From Deinococcus depolymerans (lineage in GTDB: Bacteria; Deinococcota; Deinococci; Deinococcales; Deinococcaceae): DNA of 64,000 nt. The translations under genes were made by a program, and so were the position numbers. Positions 51,546-61,457 of this stretch are shown here, piece by piece. Where the stretch lies: assembly GCF_039522025.1 (NCBI RefSeq), contig NZ_BAAADB010000003.1, positions 320,200 through 384,199 of the forward strand, read 5' to 3'. The first letter of the stretch is position 1. Every line of letters starts with the position of its first letter. The notes below the pieces were generated by a model, which did not search any database, was not told the DNA's origin, and saw only the letters and a program-made list of their open reading frames with translations.

Positions 51546-53870
51546 ATGCGACCGCCACCACGCCTCCCGAGGACCCTGCCGCCCCTGCTGGGAACGCTGC
51601 TGAGCCTTCTGGCCCTGCTGGGAGGTGCGTCGGCGCAGCAGGCCTTCGGGACCCGATACGCGAACACCGCCACGAACGGCGACATCGTCCTGATCGGGAA
51701 CGTGAACTTCCACTGCCTGACAGTCGCGCCCGCCACAGCCACGCAGATCACGGCCTGCAACACGGCCCGGTCGGGCGGAACCGCCACCAACAACGGCGTG
51801 TACATGCAGGCCATCGACACCGACACCGACGCCGCCACCAGCAACTCCAGTTCCGCCACCCTGACCCTGGGCAGCGGCAGCAGCGTCCTGTTCGCCGGCC
51901 TGTACTGGTCGGGCATCAGTACCAGCGCCACCAACCGCGCCGCCGTGCGCCTCGCCACGCCCGTGACCGCCGGGAGCAGCGTCGCCCTGACCGCCACGCG
52001 CACCAGCGTCATCGGCAGCAACTACCAGTCCTTCGCGGACGTCACTGCGCTCCTGCAGGCTGGTGGCAGCGGCACGTACACCGTCGGGAACATCGCCAGC
52101 ACCGCCGGAACGAACAGCTGGGCCGGGTGGACCCTGGTCGTCGCGTACCGCAACGCCACGCAACCCACCCGCAACCTCGCCGTGTTCGACGGCTTCCTGC
52201 AGGCCAGCGACCCCGCCGCCCCCGTGGACATCGCCGTGAGCGGCTTCATCACGCCCAGCGTCGGCACGGTCAGGAGTACCATCGGCGTCGTCGCGTACGA
52301 CGGCGACCGCGGCTCTCAGGAAGGGTCGGCCGCGACCCCGCAGGGCAGCCTGCGCTTCGGGCCGACCACCGCCACCCTGAACACCGTGTCGAACACCGTC
52401 AACCCGGTCAACGACGTGTTCAACTCCACCATCTCCACCACCACGGGCGTGGCGGGTGGCGGCACCGACGTCACGGGCGGCCGCACCCCCGCCTTCACGA
52501 ACACGCTGGGCGTGGACACCGACACCTTCACGCCGAACACACCCCTCCCGAACGGCAGCACCTCCGCCGTGGTCCGCGTGATCGGCACGGGTAACGACGT
52601 GATCTTCCCCGGCGTGATCACCCTCGCCACCGAGATCTTCGTCCCGAACATCAAAGACGCCCTGACCAAGACCGTCACCGACCTGAACGGCGGCCCCCTT
52701 ATTCCCGGTGACACCCTGGAATACGAACTGGTGATCCGCAACCAGGGCAACGACGGCGCGCTGAACGTCATCCTCACCGACCCCATCCCGGCCGGCACCA
52801 CCTACCTGCCCGGTTCCATGACCGTGACCGGTGCGAACGCCGGCACGAAAACCGACCTGGCCGGCGACGACCAGGCCGAATTCGACGCTGCCGGCAACCG
52901 CGTGGTGTTCCGGGTGGGGACCGGCGCGAACGCCACCCTGGGCGGCTCGGTCCTGCCGAACGAGGAGAGCCGCGTGCGCTTCCGCGTCACCGTGAACGCC
53001 GGCACGCCCGGCGGCACGGTCATCGACAACACCGGCACCGTCAACTACCGCCAGCAGACCCTCGGGACGGCCGTGTCGGACACGAGCGACAGCGACCCGG
53101 TCGCCGCCGGGGACCAGCCGGCCCGCGTGACCGTCGCCGGCCCGGACCTCGGCCTCGACAAGAGCCACACCGGGACCTTCCGCACCGGCCTGCCCGGCAC
53201 CTTCACGCTGCGCGTCTCGAATGCCGGTCCCGCGCCCACGGCCGGCACCGTCACCGTGACCGACACGCTCCCCGCCGGCATGACCGCGCAGGGATTCACC
53301 GGCAGCGGCTGGACCTGCACCCTGTCGCCGCTGAGCTGCGTCCGCAGCGACCCCCTGAGTGCCGGAAGCAGCTACCCGGACCTCACGCTCAGGGTACTGG
53401 TCAACGCGGCCGGCACGTACACCAACGCGGCCAGCGTGTCCGGCGGCGCAGAGATGGCCGCGCAGACCGGGAACAACGGCGACACGGACGCCGTGACCGT
53501 CACGGCCCTGCCGCCCGAGGTGCTGCTCAGCAAGACTGTCCGGAACGTCACGCGCGCCGACCCCTCCGGCACCACGTCCGTCGCGTTGCCGGGCGACACG
53601 CTGGAGTACTGCATCGCCTACCGTGTCAACGGTGGGGACGCCGTGAACTTCGTCCTGCGGGACACCGCGCCCGCTCAGACCGACCCGCTCGCCGACGCCT
53701 ACGGTGCGGGCCGCAGCCTCCGCCTGACCCGCGCGGGCGTCGTGACCGACCTGACCGGCGCGGCCGACACCGACGCCGGCAGTCTCGGCGGTCAGAACGT
53801 CACCGTCACGCTGGGCAGCGCCGCCAGCGGCGAGACCGGCAGCCTGTGTTTCCAGGTGCGGGTCCGCTGA
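51546..53870 (+). CDS. Secreted DUF11-repeat surface protein
   Basis: 774 aa. Signal peptide PLLGTLLSLLALLGGASA, cleaved about residue 32. An N-terminal domain of about 350 residues with SSVLFAGLYWSG and WTLVVAYRN is found before DUF11 repeats in many surface proteins. Three DUF11/Ig-like repeats follow: about 375-530 (KTVTDLNGGPLIPGDTLEYELVIRNQGND), 535-660 (LDKSHTGTFRTGLPGTFTLRVSNAGPAPT) and 665-774 (SKTVRNV...PGDTLEYCIAYRVNGG). There is no C-terminal anchor, so it is released or held by other envelope parts. ATG 51546 with AAGGTGAG upstream is preferred over GTG 51534. Confidence 0.85.
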   Translation: MRPPPRLPRTLPPLLGTLLSLLALLGGASAQQAFGTRYANTATNGDIVLIGNVNFHCLTVAPATATQITACNTARSGGTATNNGVYMQAIDTDTDAATSNSSSATLTLGSGSSVLFAGLYWSGISTSATNRAAVRLATPVTAGSSVALTATRTSVIGSNYQSFADVTALLQAGGSGTYTVGNIASTAGTNSWAGWTLVVAYRNATQPTRNLAVFDGFLQASDPAAPVDIAVSGFITPSVGTVRSTIGVVAYDGDRGSQEGSAATPQGSLRFGPTTATLNTVSNTVNPVNDVFNSTISTTTGVAGGGTDVTGGRTPAFTNTLGVDTDTFTPNTPLPNGSTSAVVRVIGTGNDVIFPGVITLATEIFVPNIKDALTKTVTDLNGGPLIPGDTLEYELVIRNQGNDGALNVILTDPIPAGTTYLPGSMTVTGANAGTKTDLAGDDQAEFDAAGNRVVFRVGTGANATLGGSVLPNEESRVRFRVTVNAGTPGGTVIDNTGTVNYRQQTLGTAVSDTSDSDPVAAGDQPARVTVAGPDLGLDKSHTGTFRTGLPGTFTLRVSNAGPAPTAGTVTVTDTLPAGMTAQGFTGSGWTCTLSPLSCVRSDPLSAGSSYPDLTLRVLVNAAGTYTNAASVSGGAEMAAQTGNNGDTDAVTVTALPPEVLLSKTVRNVTRADPSGTTSVALPGDTLEYCIAYRVNGGDAVNFVLRDTAPAQTDPLADAYGAGRSLRLTRAGVVTDLTGAADTDAGSLGGQNVTVTLGSAASGETGSLCFQVRVR

Positions 53871-53936
53871 GGTGCGTGGCGCTGGCCCCTGCGGTTCCGG
53901 CCGTCACGCGGTCCGACGCGCCCCCCGCTCCGGGCT

Positions 53937-53962
53937 GTGAACGCAACAGACGGAATCCGCGT
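53937..53962 (+). repeat. Remnant of a TNA-target element right end
   Basis: TGTGAACGCAACAGACGGAA followed by TCCGCG resembles the right end (cgaaacaaacggaatccgta). No left half is recognisable. It lies in the 315-bp gap before leuA, which otherwise holds the leu leader and terminator. Confidence 0.45.
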
Positions 53963-53991
53963 CACCCAAACGCCCGTATTCCAGACAACTC

Positions 53992-54021
53992 TTGCACCGG
54001 GCCTCGGCGGACGCTTACACT
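53992..54021 (+). promoter_or_regulatory. Promoter of the leu leader transcript
   Basis: TTGCAC (53992-53997), 18-bp spacer, TACACT (54016-54021). Transcription should begin at the leader ATG (54029). Confidence 0.75.
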
Positions 54022-54028
54022 CCGGGTC

Positions 54029-54076
54029 ATGAACGCGTTCGGTCTGCTTCTTCTTACCCGTCCTCCGGTGGAGTGA
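54029..54076 (+). CDS. leuA leader peptide (attenuator), leaderless
   Basis: 15-aa peptide [15 protein letters not shown] followed by TGA. Four consecutive Leu codons (54044-54055, CTG CTT CTT CTT) sit before leuA. The ATG is 7 nt after the -10 box and has no Shine-Dalgarno. CCTCCGG (54062-54068, codons 12-14) is complementary to CCGGAGG in the terminator's 5' arm (54106-54112). It can also fold locally as CTCC/GGAG. A stall on Leu codons would leave it free to block the terminator. The layout matches the ilv leader. Confidence 0.87.
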   Translation: MNAFGLLLLTRPPVE

Positions 54077-54103
54077 ACGGCAAGCAGCACATGCCTGGAA
54101 CGC

Positions 54104-54132
54104 CCCCGGAGGAACGCCCTCCGGGGTTTTTT
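54104..54132 (+). terminator. leu attenuator terminator
   Basis: Perfect 9-bp stem ccccggagg (54104-54112) with cctccgggg (54118-54126), loop AACGC, then six T. Confidence 0.93.
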
Positions 54133-54185
54133 CATGCCGCCCCCCGTCGCCCACGCCCCGCCCGCCACCCCACAGGAGCCGCGCC

Positions 54186-55745
54186 ATGACCCAGATCACC
54201 GACCCGAACCGCATCATCATCTTCGACACCACCCTGCGCGACGGCGAACAGTCGCCGGGGGTCGCCCTGAACCACTCGCAGAAACTGGAGATCGCGCACC
54301 AGCTGGCCCGCCTGGGCGTGGACGTCATCGAGGCCGGATTCCCCATCGCCAGCCCCGGCGACCTGGAAGGCGTGAGCCGCATCGCCCGCGAGGTGCGCGG
54401 CCCCATCATCACCGGACTGGCCCGCGCCGCCCGGCCCGACATCGAGGCCGCCGCGAAAGCCGTCGAGGCCGCCGCTAAACCCCGCATTCACACGTTCATC
54501 GCGACCAGTCCCATTCACATGCAGAAGAAACTGCAACTGGAACCCGACGCGGTCGTGGAGCGCGCCGTGCAGGCCGTGACCTACGCCCGCACCTTCGTGG
54601 ACGACGTGGAATTCAGCGCCGAGGACGCCACCCGCAGCGACATTCCCTTCCTGATCCGCATCTTCAGGGCGGCCGTGGAGGCCGGCGCGACCACCCTGAA
54701 CATCCCCGACACCGTCGGCTACACCACCCCCGAGGAGATCCGCGCGATGTTCAGCGAGATCCGCGCCGCCATTCCCGCCCACATCATTCTGAGCGCCCAC
54801 TGCCACGACGACCTGGGCATGGCCGTCGCGAACTCCATCGCCGCGGCCGAGGGGGGCGCCCGGCAGATCGAATGCACCATCAACGGCATCGGGGAACGCG
54901 CCGGGAACGCCAGCCTGGAAGAACTGGTCATGGCCTTCCACACCCGCCGCGACCACTACGGCCTGGAGACCGGCATCCGCACCCGCGAACTGTACCGGGC
55001 CAGCCGACTGGTCAGCCGCCTGAGCGGCATGCCCGTGCAGCCCAACAAGGCCATCGTCGGTGACAACGCGTTCGCGCACGAGAGCGGCATCCACCAGGAC
55101 GGCGTGATCAAGGCCCGCGAGACGTACGAGATCATGAACGCCGAACTGGTCGGCCGCGAGGCCGCCGTGCTGGTCATGGGCAAACACTCGGGCCGCGCCG
55201 CGTTCCGCAAGGCCCTGACCGACCTGGGGTACACGGACCTGCCCGACGACAAGGTGCAGCACCTGTTCACCCGTTTCAAGGACCTCGCCGACCGCAAGGG
55301 CCAGATCTTCGCCGAGGACCTGCGCGCCCTGGTCGACGCCCGCACCGACGTCCCGCAGACCTTCACGCTGGAAGCCTTCCAGATCACCAGCGGCATGAAC
55401 ATGACCCCCGTCGCCTTCGTGCGCCTCACCACCCCCGACGGATCCGTGGAGGCCACCGCGCACGGCGACGGTCCCGTTGAGGCGGCCGTGCAGGCCATCA
55501 ACCGCATCACGGGCATCGCCCCCACCATGGAAAGCTACCGGATTCAGGCCGTCACGGGCGGCGGCGACGCACTCGGCGAGGTCAGCATCAGCGCCCGCCA
55601 CGGCGAGACCCTGCTGCACGGCAGCGGCGTCTCCACCGACGTCGTCGAATCCAGCGCCCGCGCCTGGATCCGCATCCAGAACATGATCGTCGCCGGCATG
55701 GGCGCCGAACGCCGCCAGGGCGAATTCGCCCCCGGCCGCATCTGA
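54186..55745 (+). CDS. leuA: 2-isopropylmalate synthase (LeuA)
   Basis: First step of leucine synthesis, condensing 2-ketoisovalerate with acetyl-CoA; 519 aa. HMGL-like TIM barrel about 8-280 with [13 protein letters not shown], metal-site [15 protein letters not shown] and [22 protein letters not shown] lies about 299. The C-terminal LeuA dimer/allosteric domain (about 390-505) is present, so Leu feedback is expected. GGAG sits 7-8 nt before ATG 54186. Expression is set by the Leu-codon attenuator. Stop TGA (55743-55745) is the left duplication of the following element. Confidence 0.97.
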   Translation: MTQITDPNRIIIFDTTLRDGEQSPGVALNHSQKLEIAHQLARLGVDVIEAGFPIASPGDLEGVSRIAREVRGPIITGLARAARPDIEAAAKAVEAAAKPRIHTFIATSPIHMQKKLQLEPDAVVERAVQAVTYARTFVDDVEFSAEDATRSDIPFLIRIFRAAVEAGATTLNIPDTVGYTTPEEIRAMFSEIRAAIPAHIILSAHCHDDLGMAVANSIAAAEGGARQIECTINGIGERAGNASLEELVMAFHTRRDHYGLETGIRTRELYRASRLVSRLSGMPVQPNKAIVGDNAFAHESGIHQDGVIKARETYEIMNAELVGREAAVLVMGKHSGRAAFRKALTDLGYTDLPDDKVQHLFTRFKDLADRKGQIFAEDLRALVDARTDVPQTFTLEAFQITSGMNMTPVAFVRLTTPDGSVEATAHGDGPVEAAVQAINRITGIAPTMESYRIQAVTGGGDALGEVSISARHGETLLHGSGVSTDVVESSARAWIRIQNMIVAGMGAERRQGEFAPGRI

Positions 55746-55900
55746 CACGGACTCCGATTGAATGGGCTGCAAGGCCCGCTGGGTCCGAGCGGATGCGACT
55801 CGGAGAGCTGCTCCGCAGAGTAAGAGAGAGACGGGTTCCGGACGTGGAGCCGGCAATCCGGTGAAGTTCCGGATTGTTGGCGAAACAAACGGAATCCGTA
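55746..55900 (+). repeat. TNA-target mobile element, 155 bp
   Basis: Left end CACGGACTCCGATTG (one change), right end TCCGTA, TGA direct repeats at 55743-55745 and 55901-55903. The left duplication is the leuA stop codon. Confidence 0.92.
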
Positions 55901-55948
55901 TGAGGTGATGGTAGAAGGGTGATGGGTTCGCCGCTTCGCGGCTGAAGG

Positions 55949-55979
55949 ACGGGGAGACCGGGTGCACTGGTCTCCCCGT
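55949..55979. terminator. Hairpin downstream of leuA
   Basis: Perfect 11-bp stem acggggagacc/ggtctccccgt with a 9-nt loop. It follows a half copy of the GATGG repeat (about 55904-55925) and precedes the Shine-Dalgarno of the gene remnant by 8 bp. It has no T-run. Confidence 0.5.
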
Positions 55980-55996
55980 GGTATGCAGGAGGTCAC

Positions 55997-56101
55997 ATGA
56001 TCCTGGAAATCGCCATGCTTCAGATCCGCCCCGGCCGGACCTCCGCGTTCGAGCTTGCCTCCGCGCAGGCGCAGGCCATCATGGCGGGCACGGGCGGGTA
56101 A
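55997..56101 (+). pseudogene. N-terminal remnant of an antibiotic-biosynthesis-monooxygenase-like gene
   Basis: 34 codons. MILEIAMLQIRPGRTSAFEL and AQAQAIMAG match the first third of ABM-domain monooxygenases, which are normally about 100 aa. A perfect AGGAGGT lies 3 nt before ATG 55997, so the start is real. The frame ends at TAA (56099-56101), exactly where a degenerate TNA-target element begins. The rest of the domain is not found downstream. I read it as a gene truncated by element insertion and later deletion. A functional 34-aa peptide is less likely. Confidence 0.65.
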
Positions 56102-56240
56102 TCCAGCTTCCGGTTGCAAGGGTTGCAACTCTTCCCGGGCGGAATTGCAGAGCGTGCAGGAGAGAAACGCTCCTCCGGGCGTGGAGTTGACAGATCGGTG
56201 GTGTGTTCCGATCGCTTGACGAACCAGACGGCAGTCCGGA
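56102..56240 (+). repeat. Degenerate copy of the TNA-target element
   Basis: It starts TCCAGCTTCCGGTTG directly after TAA of the gene remnant and ends GCAGTCCGGA. The middle gagcgtgcaggagagaaacg matches the full element, and the right hairpin uses ATCGG/CCGAT. The right duplication is lost (TAC). Confidence 0.75.
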
Positions 56241-56299
56241 TACAGGTGTCTTTATCCCGGCGGGTCGTTTGGTGCGGCCGGGCGTGGCAGCATGGGCTC

Positions 56300-56677
56300 G
56301 TGAAGACTCCGCTCCTGAGGACTGCATTGATCACGGGTCTGGTGATCGCTGCTGTGAATATCGTGTTTGCCGCGCTGGATTACGGTCTGGACCGGCTGCC
56401 GTGGTGGTTCTACGCCGCGCAGTTGCTGCTGCTGCCCGCCATGCTGCTGCCCATGCGGTACTTCCCGCAGGCGAGCGTCACCCCGGATTACCTGCGGCGC
56501 ACGGGCCTGTTCGCGCTTGGGTGGGCGGTGCCGTACGCCATCTACAAGTTCGCGGATGACGTCCTGAGCCCGGTGTTCAGTCCCGGTGCGTCCCTGGTGG
56601 GGTACGTGGTGACGGTGGCGCTATTCTCGCTGATCTTCGCGGCGGTGCGGCGTCCCGGCGCAGGTGGTCGGCGCTGA
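56300..56677 (+). CDS. Small integral membrane protein
   Basis: 125 aa with four hydrophobic segments (about 8-26, 34-52, 66-83, 95-116) and a basic C-terminus (RRPGAGGRR). No family recognised. GTG 56300 is the first start that keeps the protein inside the gap after the repeat; CAGCAT lies 6 nt upstream as a weak -10 box and there is no Shine-Dalgarno. Its stop TGA overlaps the apparent CTG start of the next gene, so the two are coupled. Confidence 0.65.
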   Translation: MKTPLLRTALITGLVIAAVNIVFAALDYGLDRLPWWFYAAQLLLLPAMLLPMRYFPQASVTPDYLRRTGLFALGWAVPYAIYKFADDVLSPVFSPGASLVGYVVTVALFSLIFAAVRRPGAGGRR

Positions 56678-57399
56678 GAATCGCCGTCCTGTCCGACGTG
56701 CACGGCAACGCCTTCGCGCTGCGGGCCGTGCTGAACGACATTCGCGCGGCCTCGCCGGACCTGATCCTGAACCTGGGGGATACGGTGTGGGGGGCTGCCG
56801 ATCCGGCCGCCGCGTGGGCGTTACAGGCGCAGTTCGCGCCGCCCAGCGTGCGCGGCAACACCGACGAGCGCGTGGCGGGCCTGCGGGACGGGCGGGAGGG
56901 CATGCGTGAGTGGCTGCGTTCGCAACTGCCCCCGGACCTCCCCGTGCGACTGGCCGACCTGCCTGTGCGACTGGACGTGGCCGGAGGAGAGGTGCGCGCC
57001 GCGCACGGCAGTCCCCGCAACCCCTGGGAGGACCTGATGCTGACCGGGACTCCGGCTGGCCGGACCCGCCCGGCGCGGTTCGCGGAGTTGCGCGAGCGAC
57101 TGGACGGCTTCACGGCGGACGGGGGAGGGCAGGTCTGCGTGGTGGGTCACACGCACCGCGAGATGCTGACGGTCGTGGACGGCGTGACGGTCATGAATGT
57201 CGGTCCGGTGTCCCGTCAGAAGGACGGGCTGCCGCTGGCCCGCTGGGGGCTGCTGACCCGCCGCGCCGGGTGCTGGACTCCGGAGTTCCGCCGCGCTGCG
57301 TACGACGTGGCCGGGGCGGCCGCCTGGGCGCGGGCGCACGCGCCGCAGCCGGTGGGTGCGTTCGAAGCGGCGTGGCTGAGTGCTGGCCGGGAACCCTGA
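56674..57399 (+). CDS. Metallophosphoesterase (YfcE/calcineurin-like), apparent CTG start
   Basis: 241 aa. Two-metal phosphoesterase: D-x-H in RIAVLSDVHGNAFAL (about 2-16), LNLGDTVWG (about 30), GNTDER (about 66), GHTHREM (about 158) and a closing NVGPVS. The first ATG/GTG in frame (GTG 56698) falls inside the D-x-H motif and would remove the metal-binding Asp. No ATG, GTG or TTG occurs upstream in frame. CTG 56674 gives the standard N-terminus, overlaps the previous stop (CTGA) and has AGGTGG 6 nt upstream. Substrate unknown. Confidence 0.85.
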   Translation: MRIAVLSDVHGNAFALRAVLNDIRAASPDLILNLGDTVWGAADPAAAWALQAQFAPPSVRGNTDERVAGLRDGREGMREWLRSQLPPDLPVRLADLPVRLDVAGGEVRAAHGSPRNPWEDLMLTGTPAGRTRPARFAELRERLDGFTADGGGQVCVVGHTHREMLTVVDGVTVMNVGPVSRQKDGLPLARWGLLTRRAGCWTPEFRRAAYDVAGAAAWARAHAPQPVGAFEAAWLSAGREP

Positions 57400-57417
57400 G
57401 CCCTGCCTGACCGGCGT

Positions 57418-57825
57418 TCAGGGGGCCTGGATGGTCATGCGGCGGATGTTCAGCATGCCGGCCCCGGTGTCGAGGGTCAGGCTGTCCTGCACGCGCGTGG
57501 CGGTCAGGGTGCGGCCGGAGAGCGCCTTGAGCAGCGCCTGTTCCTGGGCGGCGACCGCTTCTGGGCAGGCCATGCGCGTGGTGTTGATGGCGCTGAAGGT
57601 GAGCCTGTTGCCGTTCAGGCGCAGCGTGCCGTTCAGGCGGTTGCAGCCGGTGGTTCCGGTCAGCCGACTGCCCTGGATGTTCAGCTGCGGCAGGCGGTTC
57701 TTGACGGGTACGGCGTCGGGGAGGGTCCAGCCGACGATCTTCCAGCTGCCGTTCAGGTCGGGGCTGAGGGCGATCTGGGCGGTGCTGGAGCCCAGCAGCA
57801 GCAGCGCGAATGTGAGTTTCTTCAT
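57418..57825 (-). CDS. META-domain (HslJ-like) secreted protein
   Basis: 135 aa. Signal peptide MKKLTFALLLLGSSTAQ. The META domain runs about 25-130: LNGSWKIVGW, GTTGCNRLNGTLRLNGNRLTFSAINTTRMACPE and the terminal MLNIRRMTIQ. The two Cys are placed as in HslJ/META proteins. E. coli HslJ is an outer-membrane-linked heat-shock protein affecting novobiocin resistance; the role here is unknown. AAGGA lies upstream of ATG 57825 at a long spacing. Confidence 0.88.
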   Translation of the reverse strand: MKKLTFALLLLGSSTAQIALSPDLNGSWKIVGWTLPDAVPVKNRLPQLNIQGSRLTGTTGCNRLNGTLRLNGNRLTFSAINTTRMACPEAVAAQEQALLKALSGRTLTATRVQDSLTLDTGAGMLNIRRMTIQAP

Positions 57826-57907
57826 ATTGCCAATTGTCCTTCTCTGATGGCGGACGAAAGTGGCGGCCACTGCTTTTGCGGCTGCCGGGACTCCGGGCAC
57901 CGAATAA

Positions 57908-58063
57908 TACGGACTCCGATTGAATGGGCTGCAACGCCCGTTCAATCCGAGCGGATGCGACTCGGAGAGCTGCTCCGCAGAGAAGGAGAGAAACGCCCCT
58001 CCGGACGTGGAGCTGGCAATCCGGTGAAGTTCCGGATGGTCGGCGAAACAAACGGAATCCGTA
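57908..58063 (+). repeat. TNA-target mobile element, 156 bp
   Basis: Ends TACGGA and TCCGTA, TAA direct repeats at 57905-57907 and 58064-58066. It is not at a gene end: it lies about 80 bp upstream of the META-domain gene. Confidence 0.92.
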
Positions 58064-58065
58064 TA

Positions 58066-58098
58066 AGCCCCTGTTCTCCACAGGGAAGAACAGGGGCT
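58066..58098. terminator. Hairpin downstream of the DEAD-box helicase gene
   Basis: Perfect 12-bp stem agcccctgttct/agaacaggggct (58066-58077, 58087-58098). On the minus strand it follows the helicase gene by about 70 bp and is followed by TATACGG. The T-run is poor. Confidence 0.55.
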
Positions 58099-58127
58099 TG
58101 CAGATTCGGGTTTTCAGGTGCGGGTCA

Positions 58128-58156
58128 TACGGATTCCGTCTGTCCCGTTCACAACA
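58128..58156 (-). repeat. Remnant of a TNA-target element right end
   Basis: After TCA, TACGGATTCCGTCTG and CCCGTTCACAAC resemble the inverted right end of the element (tacggattccgtttgtttc). The rest is gone. It lies 10 bp past the helicase stop codon. Confidence 0.5.
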
Positions 58157-58166
58157 TCAGCGGAAC

Positions 58167-59963
<1,797 letters not shown>

Positions 59964-60093
59964 TTGTGGTCCTTTCGGGAAAGCACAGCCCCAGTGACCA
60001 GCAAACGCCTTGAAACCCGGCATCACGCATGTCCTGAAAGTGGGGGCACTCTCCAGCCGCCCGGGTATCTCCCGCTGCGGCGCACGAATTGAA

Positions 60094-60122
60094 ATACTAC
60101 AGGCTTTCTCGCCTGATTGCAA
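60094..60122 (-). promoter_or_regulatory. Promoter of the DEAD-box helicase gene
   Basis: On the minus strand TTGCAA (60117-60122), 17-bp spacer, TAGTAT (60094-60099). It is one of the best conventional promoters in the window. Predicted start is about 60087, so the leader is about 120 nt long; I see no obvious fold in it. The rest of the 295-bp gap to rluD shows nothing else. Confidence 0.75.
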
Positions 60123-60258
60123 GTGCCGCGCAGAAACACCAGCCAGTCGCGCAGGACTCCCCGGGGCACCGCCGGGCCGCGCCCGGACTGAAGTGATGTG
60201 CCGGTCAGTCTAGCGGAACACCGGGCCGTCCGGAAGTCCGGCGCGACCGCGGCCGGCG

Positions 60259-61248
60259 CTACCCGGCGCCCCGGACGTCCGGACGGCGCTCCAGGCCCTC
60301 GGGCAGCCGGCCGCCCAGTGTCACCCAGGCGCTCAGCATGTCGTCCGGAACCGGGGCGTGCAGCTGCAGCGCCCGCCCGGTCACGGGATGCGGAATGGTC
60401 AGAAACTGCGCGTGCAGCGCGTGCCGCGCCATCAGCTCACTGGGGCGGCCGTACACGGCGTCTCCCAGGATCGGGCTGCCCAGGTGCGCCAGGTGCACCC
60501 GGATCTGGTGGGTGCGGCCCGTGCGCGGCTGCGCCCGCACCAGCGTCAGCGTGCGCCCATGGCCGTCCGGGAGGGTGTCCAGCGGCGTGAACAGCGTCTG
60601 CGCGTCACGCGGCTGCGCGCCACCCACGGTCATGCGCTGCCGCTGCACCGGGTGCCGGCCCACCGGGGCGTCCACCTGCACGGCCTCCAGCGCCTTCCAC
60701 TGGCCGGCCGCCAGCGCCAGGTACACCTTGCGGGTCTCGCGGTCCTTGAAGGCCGCCGCGAGCCGCGCGTGCGCCGTGACCGTCTTGGCGACCACGATCA
60801 CGCCGCTCGTGTCGCGGTCCAGGCGGTGAACGATGCCGGGGCGGTAGCCGTCCGGGCCGTCGTGCCCGTCCTGCTCCGGCAGACTCATGCGGCCCAGCAG
60901 CGCGTTGACCAGCGTGCCGGTGGTCACGCCCGGCGCCGGGTGCGTGATCATGCCCGCCGGTTTGTTCACGGCGATCAGGTGCTCGTCCTCGAACAGCACG
61001 TCCAGCGGCACGGTCTCGGCCACCACCGTCGCGTCCGGCGGGGGCGGCACCGTCACCGTGAGCGCCTCACCGCCCCTCAGTTTCAGGGCGGGTTTCAGGG
61101 CTGCCTGTCCCGCCACCTGCACGAACCCGCCCGTGATCCACGCGGCCACCTGCGAGCGGCTCGCGCCGGTCAGGGCGGACAGCACCGCGTCCAGCCGGCC
61201 GGGCGCGGCGGTCAGGGTCCGGGAATCGGGGCGCGGCGCGTCATTCAC
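60259..61248 (-). CDS. rluD: 23S rRNA pseudouridine synthase, RluD/RluA type
   Basis: 329 aa. N-terminal S4 RNA-binding domain (about 15-75: RLDAVLSALTGASRSQVAAWITGGFVQV). The catalytic domain has Asp in GIVHRLDRDTSGVIVVAKT (about 141-159) and RTGRTHQIRVHLAHLGSPILGDAVYG (about 240-265). S4 plus this layout is RluD-like (helix 69 modification). On the minus strand TACACT (61256-61261) ends 7 nt before GTG 61248, a leaderless GTG start. Its symbol is by architecture; RluC is an alternative. Confidence 0.88.
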   Translation of the reverse strand: MNDAPRPDSRTLTAAPGRLDAVLSALTGASRSQVAAWITGGFVQVAGQAALKPALKLRGGEALTVTVPPPPDATVVAETVPLDVLFEDEHLIAVNKPAGMITHPAPGVTTGTLVNALLGRMSLPEQDGHDGPDGYRPGIVHRLDRDTSGVIVVAKTVTAHARLAAAFKDRETRKVYLALAAGQWKALEAVQVDAPVGRHPVQRQRMTVGGAQPRDAQTLFTPLDTLPDGHGRTLTLVRAQPRTGRTHQIRVHLAHLGSPILGDAVYGRPSELMARHALHAQFLTIPHPVTGRALQLHAPVPDDMLSAWVTLGGRLPEGLERRPDVRGAG

Positions 61249-61457
61249 GGCGCGCAGTGTACTCCAGGCCCCCGCCGCCCGGCGGGCTTCACGCGGCCTT
61301 CACGGTCCGGCGCACCCGTGATCCGATCCGCCGGTCCCCGCATATGGCTGTTCGAGCGAGGAAGAGGGTCGGGCGCACCGCGCCCCCCGACGCCAGATCA
61401 GGTTCCCACCCAGGAGGGAAGGACCGGGCAAGCGCGCACCGCTCAAGGGAGGCTTCA

